A stretch of DNA of 39,141 nucleotides, taken from NCBI GenBank assembly GCA_945862005.1, contig CAMAWQ010000005.1, forward strand, positions 1 to 39,141, read 5' to 3'. Each line of letters starts with the position of its first letter. The stretch's first letter is position 1. The position numbers and the translations under genes were made by a program. Positions 9,861 through 17,362 of this stretch are shown here, in pieces. The DNA comes from Hylemonella gracilis (GTDB lineage: Bacteria > Pseudomonadota > Gammaproteobacteria > Burkholderiales > Burkholderiaceae_C). Under the pieces are notes generated by a model that had not been told where the DNA came from, searched no databases, and saw only the letters and a program-made list of their open reading frames with translations.

Positions 9861-10178
9861 TTATATTCAACTTAAGTATGCTCTACATACTGAACCACCT
9901 CGAAAAACCAAAGTATGTTAGCCCCCTGATAAACAGTCTCTTCGGTATTGCGTAGACTAAGAAACATAGGCAGGACTTTTGACATGACCGTTTCTTCAGC
10001 AACGATCAGTCGGTTGGTGGTGGTGAAAAACCGTTCAGCCCTGTAGGCGGTTGACTAGGGGGTGAGCTTAATTTTGTGTAATCGGTCTAATGGCGGGTTA
10101 TCATCGAATATGCCAGAGTGGATATGTCGCAAATACAAAGAAAGCAATACTCAAAGGCATAATTCGTAAGCTCCTCCA

Positions 10179-10460
10179 TTAGGTAGACAATTCAAAACTA
10201 GTGATTCCTGTTTTAAACGTCATCGGCATGAACTCCATGGGGGTACTATCGCCGAGCGAGTCATGGGGTCTGAACTCGTTGTAATCCATCACCCAAATCT
10301 CCGCAGCCTCTTGAGCCTAAGCAATTGAGTTGAATAAATTAGCATCGAGCACTTCATACCTAAAGATTCTGTTGAACAGCTCAACAAATGCTTTTTGATT
10401 GGGTTTGCCAAGCTGAATGTACGGCAGCGCAATCCCCTTTTCCATACCCTCTCACAGCTC
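10179..10460 (-). pseudogene. IS3-family OrfB transposase C-terminal remnant
   Basis: Minus-strand GIALPYIQLGKPNQKAFVELFNRIFRYEVLDANLFNSIA*AQEAAEIWVMDYNEFRPHDSLGDSTPMEFMPMTFKTGITSFELST*: IS3 OrfB C-terminus with an internal stop and no upstream catalytic core. Confidence 0.85.
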
Positions 10461-10516
10461 GTCCCTAGGCGATACTGGCGATCGCGCAATTCACTTCTTT
10501 AATCTGGCGAAGTCCA

Positions 10517-10567
10517 CAGCCTCCTTCTTTCGGTTAATCAATGTTGCACTTCGTGCTTAAAACCGCC
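10517..10567 (+). repeat. Second solo copy of the IS30 right end (51 bp)
   Basis: CAGCCTCCTTCTTTCGGTTAATCAATGTTGCACTTCGTGCTTAAAACCGCC versus 7575-7625 CAGCCTCCTTCCTTCGGTTAATCAAAGTTGCACTTCGTGCTTGAAACCGCC (3 differences in 51). Confidence 0.93.
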
Positions 10568-10643
10568 TGAGTTAACTTTGTATCCTTTACAAATTCAAGA
10601 GGTAAATTTAATTAGTTTGCAGCAAAGTGGAGTGGGGTTTGAT

Positions 10644-12788
10644 TTATATAGACAATGGATCAACATCCACCGCCCAGCGGATCACGCCTTTGTGTGCCGG
10701 GTCTTTTTTAAGGGCGTGCAGCAGGTTGTGCCATTGGGCCAAATGGTGTTGCAGTGCGTTGCGCGAGGTGCTTTCAAGCAGCATTTGCGCACGCTCCACA
10801 TTGGCCACGCGCTGAATGGTTAGGGGCACTGCGGCAAAGCAGCTGACGTGTTCTGCCGCGGGCAGCTGGGTGGCCGCAAGCCGTGCTGCATTTAAAAAGC
10901 CTTGGGCCACCTCCTGGGTTCGGGCGTCTGCACGCAGCAGCGCTTGGTAGCTGAACGGGGGCAGGGTGGACTGCTCGCGCTCGCTGAGCTGCTGGCGCGC
11001 AAATTCGGGGTAGTTGTGCGCTTTGAGGGCCGCATACAAGGGGTGTTGGGGGTGGTGGGTTTGCACCCACATTTCACTTTGGGCGCTCAGGTCTGGGCTG
11101 CGGCCCGCACGGCCAGCGGCTTGCAGCAGCAAACTAAATAGCCTTTCCGGCGCACGAAAGTCGCTGGAAAACAAGGCGCCATCAGGGTTAAGCGCCGCCA
11201 CCAGCGTGATGCCACGAAAGTCGTGGCCCTTGGCAATCATTTGGGTGCCCACCAGCACGTCCACATCGCCCTCATGGACTGAAGCCAATTGCGATTCCAG
11301 CGTGCCTTTTTTCTGGGTGGTGTCGGCGTCGATGCGCGCCACGCGCACCGGCGAGCCATCGGGCCGTGCCACAGCGTGCAGCAGTTCGCTCAAGTGCTCT
11401 TCGAGTTGTTCAGTACCGCGCCCGAGCGGCCGGATGTCGGGGTTACCGCAGGCGGGGCAGTGCCGCGGCACCCGCTCGGTGTAGCCGCAGTGGTGGCAGC
11501 GCAGGGTGCGGTCTGTTTTGTGGAACACGCGGTAGGCGCTGCAGTGGGCGCATTCGCTTTTCCAGTCGCAATCGCTGCATTGCAATACGGGGGCGTAGCC
11601 GCGGCGGTTGAGCAAAATCATGCACTGCTCACCCCGAACCACCCGGTCTTGAATGGCCTGCAGTAAAGGTGGCGAAAACACCGCGCCTTTGGGCTGGTGG
11701 TTCATGTCCACCCGTCGCACCAGCGGAAAGCTGCTGTGCCCGCCGACCCTATCGGGCATTTCAAGCCGCAAGTAGCGGCCCCCTTCAGCTGCTGGGCGGC
11801 TGTGGTGCCAACTTTCTAAAGAGGGCGTGGCCGAACCCAAAATAACTGGTGCGTTTTCAAGCCGCCCCCGAAAAACCGCCAAGTCACGCGCCGAGTAGCG
11901 GGCCCCCTCTTGCTGTTTGTAGCTGTGGTCGTGTTCTTCATCCACCACAATCAATTTCAGGTGCGGCATGGACGCAAAGATGGCCATACGGGTGCCCAGC
12001 ACAATGCGCGCCTGGCCTTGGTGGGCAGCCAGCCAGCTTTTAAGGCGTTGCGGTCCGGTCATGCCGCTGTGCATGGAGACCAAGGTGTCGGGCAGAAAGC
12101 TGCTGCCCAAAAGTTGTGCAAACCGGTGCGCAAACCGCGCCTCTAGTTGAGGCGTCAGGTTGATTTCTGGCACCATCACCAAAGCCTGCGCTTTGGGGTC
12201 GGCTTCGAGAACTTTTTGAACGGCTCTTAAATAGACCTCGGTCTTGCCGCTGCCCGTGGCGCCAAACAGCAAAAACGGGCCTGGGTGCTGGGCGTCGCTG
12301 TGCATACGGCGCAACACGTCTGCTTGCGCTGGGGTGAGCTCTGGCAATGCCCAAGGGCTTGGGTTTGATTCAGTCACCTGCGCGTCTTGCGATGCTGAAG
12401 CCGCTGCTGGCTTTCGCCGCAAGCGCCGCTGCATCTGGGTGGCATCCAAGCCTTTGAGTTGCGGCGGTAGGGCGGACAGTGCCACTTCACCCAAGCTGCG
12501 CTGGTAATAAGTCGCGCTAAAGCCCACCAATTGCCGCCATGCCTCGGATAGGGGATGCACACCCTCAAGCACCGAGGTGATGGGCTTAACCCCCCAAGTG
12601 GTGGATGGAGGCTGGGGGGGGGCCGCACCAAGTTGGGGTGCCCACACCAACCCCAATGTGTCGCGTTGCCCCAAAGGCACGCGCACCAAAGTTCCTGAAG
12701 CAAGTGGCAGCTCACTTTGGTAAGTGAGTGGCCCCGCCAGCTGGCTGTGCGCGGGCGTCTGCACCAACACGGAAATCTGCACGGTCAT
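10644..12788 (-). CDS. priA: Primosomal protein N' (replication restart helicase PriA)
   Basis: 714 aa; LLFGATGSGKTEVYLRAV, IVVDEEHDHSYKQQEGARYSARDLAVFRG, C-rich zinc-binding region CSDCDWKSECAHCSAYRVFHKTDRTLRCHHCGYTERVPRHCPACG, C-terminal VDVDPLSI. Confidence 0.97.
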   Translation of the reverse strand: MTVQISVLVQTPAHSQLAGPLTYQSELPLASGTLVRVPLGQRDTLGLVWAPQLGAAPPQPPSTTWGVKPITSVLEGVHPLSEAWRQLVGFSATYYQRSLGEVALSALPPQLKGLDATQMQRRLRRKPAAASASQDAQVTESNPSPWALPELTPAQADVLRRMHSDAQHPGPFLLFGATGSGKTEVYLRAVQKVLEADPKAQALVMVPEINLTPQLEARFAHRFAQLLGSSFLPDTLVSMHSGMTGPQRLKSWLAAHQGQARIVLGTRMAIFASMPHLKLIVVDEEHDHSYKQQEGARYSARDLAVFRGRLENAPVILGSATPSLESWHHSRPAAEGGRYLRLEMPDRVGGHSSFPLVRRVDMNHQPKGAVFSPPLLQAIQDRVVRGEQCMILLNRRGYAPVLQCSDCDWKSECAHCSAYRVFHKTDRTLRCHHCGYTERVPRHCPACGNPDIRPLGRGTEQLEEHLSELLHAVARPDGSPVRVARIDADTTQKKGTLESQLASVHEGDVDVLVGTQMIAKGHDFRGITLVAALNPDGALFSSDFRAPERLFSLLLQAAGRAGRSPDLSAQSEMWVQTHHPQHPLYAALKAHNYPEFARQQLSEREQSTLPPFSYQALLRADARTQEVAQGFLNAARLAATQLPAAEHVSCFAAVPLTIQRVANVERAQMLLESTSRNALQHHLAQWHNLLHALKKDPAHKGVIRWAVDVDPLSI

Positions 12789-12815
12789 GGGTTGGGTGGG
12801 TTGGGTGGGTTGGGT
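12789..12815 (+). repeat. Three perfect tandem copies of GGGTTGGGT; G-quadruplex-capable tract
   Basis: GGGTTGGGTGGGTTGGGTGGGTTGGGT: six GGG runs separated by TT/T loops, directly abutting the priA start codon (12786-12788). Confidence 0.9.
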
Positions 12816-12892
12816 GTGTTTGTTCGTGTGAACTGCCGAAATCGCACCTAAGTGACTGATTTCATTGATAATTTAAGGCTATACAGAAATTC

Positions 12893-12901
12893 TGTGGATA
12901 A
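12893..12901 (-). promoter_or_regulatory. Candidate DnaA box (TTATCCACA)
   Basis: TGTGGATAA on + strand, exact match to the TTATNCACA consensus on the minus strand; intergenic. Confidence 0.5.
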
Positions 12902-13046
12902 CTTTGTTGACAACCTACATTGGGAGGCCTTAAAGCCTTGAAAATCAAGGGCTTCTCCAGCTTGCACAGAATTCATGCAGATCTCAAAACTTAATGAAAT
13001 CAACAAGTTAGGAGCACCCGCCATTCTGACGCCAAATTGACGAGCG

Positions 13047-13070
13047 GGGCTATAGCCCATAAAGCTTTAT
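13047..13070. repeat. Two abutting perfect 12-bp palindromes
   Basis: GGGCTATAGCCC (13047-13058) followed immediately by ATAAAGCTTTAT (13059-13070). Confidence 0.85.
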
Positions 13071-13079
13071 CACAGTTTT

Positions 13080-13088
13080 TGTGCATAA
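13080..13088 (-). promoter_or_regulatory. Candidate DnaA box (TTATGCACA)
   Basis: TGTGCATAA on + strand, matching TTATNCACA on the minus strand. Confidence 0.45.
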
Positions 13089-13148
13089 CAGTAAATCAAC
13101 GCAATTTTTTTGATCAGCCGCAAATTAGTGAAACCCCTCATTGGCGCC

Positions 13149-13616
13149 TTAATGAGGATCGGGCAAACCCATCAGCCGCGCGTACTCCACCATCAGGCAT
13201 TGGTTTTGCACGACCTTTAAGCCGCCTGCACGTGCAAGCGTGGCGGCGGCGGGGTGTTCAATACCCCTTTGCATCCAAAGGGCCTGGGCCTGAATGGCCA
13301 AGGCATCGGCCACGATGGCGGGTATTTCAGAGGCTTGGCGAAAACAATTCACCAATTCAATGCGGGCATGCTGAGCGGCTAGCAACAAGTTGGCGAATAC
13401 CGGTTCGCCCAAAATGGGCTCGGTGACCATGGGGTTGACCGGCACAATCCGCCAGCCTTGGCTTTGCATGTAACGGGCCACGCGAAAGCTGTCGCGCTCA
13501 GGTTTGGGCGATAGACCTACCACCGCTACGGTGCGGCAATGGCGCAGGATGTGCTCTGCATCCGATAGGTAGGCAGCGGTTGCAGTGCCACTGATATTGC
13601 TGGTGATGGGATTCAT
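13149..13616 (-). CDS. CoA-binding domain protein (YccU-like)
   Basis: 155 aa; TVAVVGLSPKPERDSFRVARYMQSQGWRIVPVNP..EPILGEPVFANL...NCFRQASEIPAIVADALAIQAQALWMQRGIEHPAAATLARAGGLKVVQNQCLMVEY. Confidence 0.92.
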   Translation of the reverse strand: MNPITSNISGTATAAYLSDAEHILRHCRTVAVVGLSPKPERDSFRVARYMQSQGWRIVPVNPMVTEPILGEPVFANLLLAAQHARIELVNCFRQASEIPAIVADALAIQAQALWMQRGIEHPAAATLARAGGLKVVQNQCLMVEYARLMGLPDPH

Positions 13617-15976
13617 CGGCTCGGGCTTAGGTGGGTTTCCAAAGCGCTAAATACATCTTGCGCCGTCAACAACTCAGGCAACATCACAGGCGCTTGGCCC
13701 GGCAGGTACAAGGCGTACACCGGCACGCCACTGCGCCCTAGACTTTGCAGCGCAGCCGTGATGGCGGGGTCGCGACGCGTCCAGTCGGCTCGCATCAGGC
13801 GCACTTGGTGCTGCTGCAAGGCGGCTAAAACTTTGGGGTCAGACAAGGTGGTTTGCTTGACCCACTGGCAGGTCACACACCAGGCCGCCGTGAAATCCAC
13901 CAGCACCGCTTGGCCAGCGGAATTGATGTTTTGAATTTCTTTGGCCGACCAAGCTTGCCAGACGGCATTTTGTGTTGAGCTGGAAGATGAACCTGAGTCT
14001 AAGCGGGTAGAAGAACCTGCAGCAGAGCCGGGCGCAGATAGTTGGGTTTCAGCCGCAGGGGTGGGGTCTTGAGGCGCATCACGCCAGACCCATTGGGCGG
14101 TGGACCAAGTCAGCGCCACCCACAGCAAACCAAACACCAGCACTGCAACTTGTTGGAAGCGGCCGCTGGTTGGGGTAGCGCTAACAGCTCCCCCATCTAC
14201 GCCACCCAAGCCCAGCGCCCAAACCAGCCCGCTGAGCAGCACCAGCTGAGCCAACAAACTGGCTGCGCCGTGAATGCCGTTTTGCTGACCCAGCACCCAA
14301 ATCAACCACACCACGGTGAGCCACATGGGAAAGGCCAGCATGCGTTTAAGCTGGTCCATCCAAACGCCCGGTTTGGGTAATGACCGAGCCACAGTGGGCA
14401 CAAAGCTGGCCAGTAGATAAGGGCTGGCAAGGCCCAGCCCCAAAGCCATAAAAATCAACAAGGCCTGGCTGGCGGGCAGCGTGACGGCCAAGCCCAAAGA
14501 GGCTCCCATAAACGGCGCGGTGCAAGGCGACGCCACCACCACGGCCAACACGCCCGTTAAAAAACTGTCGGCCATTGGATGGCGGGCGTGCAGGTTCAAC
14601 AAGGCGGAGGGTGCCCAAGTGCCAAATTCAAACACCCCCGCCAGGTTCAAACCCAGCAGGGTGAACAGGCAAGCTAAGGCGGCCACCACGGCAGGTTGCT
14701 GCAACTGAAAGCCCCAGCCCAGAAGCGCACCAGCTTCACGCACCCACACCAGCAACAGACCCAACAGCACAAAACTCAGCACCACGCCCAACGTGTAAGC
14801 CAGGCCCTGAAGCCGACGCTGATGCACGGGCATCTGCTTTGAAAAGCTCAGCACTTTGAGCGTCAAGATGGGAAACACGCAGGGCATGAGGTTCAAAATC
14901 AAACCACCCAGCAACGCACCCCCTAAAGCGGCCCAGAAACTCAGGGTCAGAGCGGGGGATGAAGATGACGATAAAAAGGAAGATGCAGAGGCAGATAAGA
15001 CTGATGAGGAGCCTGATGATGTGGTGGCTATAGCCGGTTTAACCTCTGGCCAAGGGCCCACCACGGGCAGGCTAACCCGCAAAGCCTGGGGCTGTGATTC
15101 CGAGGTCACGACCACCGCAAGGTTTTGGGTGCTCTGGTCTGTGCTGCCGCGTAAATCTGAATACGGCAACTGGGCAGACCATGTGCGACCCGACCAGCTT
15201 TGCGTCCAAGGCGCTGAAGGGTTGACCAATTCGGGGGTTTCTAAAAACACCATCAAACGCTTGCCCACCCATTCAGGGGGGAGCGCACTGAGCGTTAAAA
15301 GTAAATGTGTCTCTTGGGGTGAGAAGTGGTTGGGTGCCGATGAGGTTGACGAAGCCGTAATGGTCAACTCTTGAGGCAAGCGGCTTTGTGCGTTTTGAAA
15401 GAGTTGTGCGTGGCTGGTTACTGGCGTAGCGGTGGGCACGGTCAGACTAAAGCGTCCCTCTTGCGGAATGCACTCTGTGCGGCACACCAGCCAGCTGGCA
15501 AGGAGCTCCAGCTTCAGGTTGGCACTGGAGTTAAGTTGCGCTTTAGTAGCGTCCACATACAACGGCACGGCCAACAACCCCGAACCTTCATAACCGTAAT
15601 TGACCAAATCACCCACAGTCAGCGGCTTGGGCGTGGGCCAAGCCATGTCGCCCACGCGCACGCCTGGCGGCAAAGTCCATTGCAGCTGGGTGGGTAAGCC
15701 CGAGTCGCCAGGATTTTTCCAGTAGGTGTGCCAGCCCGTTTGGTGCTGAAGGTGCAAGCCTACCCAAGCAGACGCGAGTCCCTGCGGGCTATGGACCAAC
15801 AACTCGGCCCGCACTTGAGGCGTGGTGACGACATTCGACAAAGACGACGATGAATGGGCAGAAGAACCACCCAACACGTCCAGCCCCCAGCACAAAGGCG
15901 TGGCCAGAAGGGCCGCAAGGCACAGAAACTGAGCCACCAATCGAGTCATAAATCGCATGGCACGAATATAGGTCAT
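13613..15976 (-). CDS. Protein-disulfide reductase DsbD/ScsB-like (N-terminal DsbD-like domain, membrane domain, C-terminal thioredoxin)
   Basis: 787 aa; periplasmic N-domain GWHTYWKNPGDSGLPTQLQW..LVCRTECIPQEG; membrane segment GGLILNLMPCVFPILTLKVL; C-terminal VDFTAAWCVTCQWVKQTTL. Start may be the internal Met at 15958. Confidence 0.92.
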   Translation of the reverse strand: MTYIRAMRFMTRLVAQFLCLAALLATPLCWGLDVLGGSSAHSSSSLSNVVTTPQVRAELLVHSPQGLASAWVGLHLQHQTGWHTYWKNPGDSGLPTQLQWTLPPGVRVGDMAWPTPKPLTVGDLVNYGYEGSGLLAVPLYVDATKAQLNSSANLKLELLASWLVCRTECIPQEGRFSLTVPTATPVTSHAQLFQNAQSRLPQELTITASSTSSAPNHFSPQETHLLLTLSALPPEWVGKRLMVFLETPELVNPSAPWTQSWSGRTWSAQLPYSDLRGSTDQSTQNLAVVVTSESQPQALRVSLPVVGPWPEVKPAIATTSSGSSSVLSASASSFLSSSSSPALTLSFWAALGGALLGGLILNLMPCVFPILTLKVLSFSKQMPVHQRRLQGLAYTLGVVLSFVLLGLLLVWVREAGALLGWGFQLQQPAVVAALACLFTLLGLNLAGVFEFGTWAPSALLNLHARHPMADSFLTGVLAVVVASPCTAPFMGASLGLAVTLPASQALLIFMALGLGLASPYLLASFVPTVARSLPKPGVWMDQLKRMLAFPMWLTVVWLIWVLGQQNGIHGAASLLAQLVLLSGLVWALGLGGVDGGAVSATPTSGRFQQVAVLVFGLLWVALTWSTAQWVWRDAPQDPTPAAETQLSAPGSAAGSSTRLDSGSSSSSTQNAVWQAWSAKEIQNINSAGQAVLVDFTAAWCVTCQWVKQTTLSDPKVLAALQQHQVRLMRADWTRRDPAITAALQSLGRSGVPVYALYLPGQAPVMLPELLTAQDVFSALETHLSPSR

Positions 15977-16067
15977 CAGGATTTGACCTAGGTCAGAACC
16001 TTAGGCGCGAAGACTCTTCAAACTTAACTCAGCCATTCCCAATGGATGAGCCGTTGAAGGAGAAGAT

Positions 16068-17327
16068 ATGTCGATGACCATGGACTCGGTATTGAAGCCT
16101 TGGGCCGAAAGGCTGCGTCAGCGCAGCAACTTGCCGGTTTTGGTGCATTGGGGGCAGGCGTCCGTGTCCTTGGGAGCCCAAGACAGCTCGAGCTGGCGTT
16201 TAGGTAATTTTAAAGAGCCCAAAGTGGTCATCACCATCCAAAGTCCGCGCGCCTTGCCACTGCTGATTTCACCCAGCTTAGAAAGCTTGGGAGAAGCCTA
16301 CGTAGAGGGGTGGATTGATGTGCAAGGGCGCATTGAAGACATTTTGGAGGTGGCGCATCGCATGGCGGAGTCCGGCATGGGTTTGTGGCAGGGCGTGTAC
16401 ACCGGCGGCAAGTACATGCGGCAGGTGGTGCGGCAGTTCACCCACACCCCGCAGTCAGACCGAGAGGCCATTGCCCACCACTACGATGTATCTAACGCGT
16501 TTTACCAAGCGTGGTTGGATCCAGGCATGGTGTATTCGTGTGCGTATTTTGAACATGGAGATGAGACCCTAGAGCAGGCGCAAATTAAAAAAATAGACCA
16601 CATCTTGACCAAGCTGCAACTGCGCCCGGGCCAGCACTTGCTGGACATTGGCTGCGGCTGGGGCGCGCTGGTGATGCGCGCAGCCAGCAAGTTTGGAGCC
16701 CGCTGTATGGGGGTCACCTTATCTAAAGCGCAATTTGAACTGGCCACCGAGCGGGTTAAAGAGGCGGGCTTGCAGCACTTGGTGGACATCCGATTGCAGG
16801 ATTACCGGGAGGTGACGGGGCAGTTTGATCGAATTTCCAGCGTAGGTATGTTTGAACATGTGGGGCTGCAGCATTTGGCAGATTACTTTCAAATCATCCA
16901 CCGCTTGCTCACTGACGAGGGCTGGGTGCTGAACCACGGCATCACCTCTACCGATGGGCGTAATGGCGAAACGCCGCTGGGTGGCGGGCGGTTTATAGAC
17001 CGTTATGTGTTTCCGCAAGGCGAATTGCCTCACCTGAGCACCGTGCTACACGCCATGCACCAAGGCCAACTAGAAGCGGTGGACATAGAAGGCCTGCGCC
17101 CCCACTACGCCCGCACCACGCGAATGTGGAGCCAAAACTTTGAAGCTGCAGAACACCGCCTGCGCCAGCTGGTGGATGACAAACGCTGGCGCATTTGGCG
17201 GGTGTACCTGGCTGGCTGCCAATGGGCCTTTGAGCACGACGAGATATCTATTTACCAAGTGCTGTGTCGCAAAGCCGGGCTATCGACCATGGGGCAGCCA
17301 TGGTCTAGGGGGTGGATGTATCGGTAA
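16068..17327 (+). CDS. cfa: Cyclopropane-fatty-acyl-phospholipid synthase family protein
   Basis: 419 aa; AIAHHYDVSNAFYQAWLDPGMVYSCAYFEHGDETLEQAQIKKIDHILTKLQLRPGQHLLDIGCGWGALVMRAA...SVGMFEHVGLQHLADYF. Confidence 0.93.
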   Translation: MSMTMDSVLKPWAERLRQRSNLPVLVHWGQASVSLGAQDSSSWRLGNFKEPKVVITIQSPRALPLLISPSLESLGEAYVEGWIDVQGRIEDILEVAHRMAESGMGLWQGVYTGGKYMRQVVRQFTHTPQSDREAIAHHYDVSNAFYQAWLDPGMVYSCAYFEHGDETLEQAQIKKIDHILTKLQLRPGQHLLDIGCGWGALVMRAASKFGARCMGVTLSKAQFELATERVKEAGLQHLVDIRLQDYREVTGQFDRISSVGMFEHVGLQHLADYFQIIHRLLTDEGWVLNHGITSTDGRNGETPLGGGRFIDRYVFPQGELPHLSTVLHAMHQGQLEAVDIEGLRPHYARTTRMWSQNFEAAEHRLRQLVDDKRWRIWRVYLAGCQWAFEHDEISIYQVLCRKAGLSTMGQPWSRGWMYR

Positions 17328-17362
17328 GCGGCCTAAAGGCTTAGGGGCTTACATAATGGGGC

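Noticed and set aside
12848-13060. 70-aa minus-strand ORF between priA and the CoA-binding gene
   Set aside because: No recognisable domain or clear ribosome-binding site; overlaps the palindromes and DnaA boxes, so treated as noncoding.
14856-15374. 172-aa plus-strand ORF with acidic run DEDDDKKEDAEADKTDEEPDD
   Set aside because: Antisense to the DsbD-like gene; the acidic run is the complement of the Ser-rich linker.
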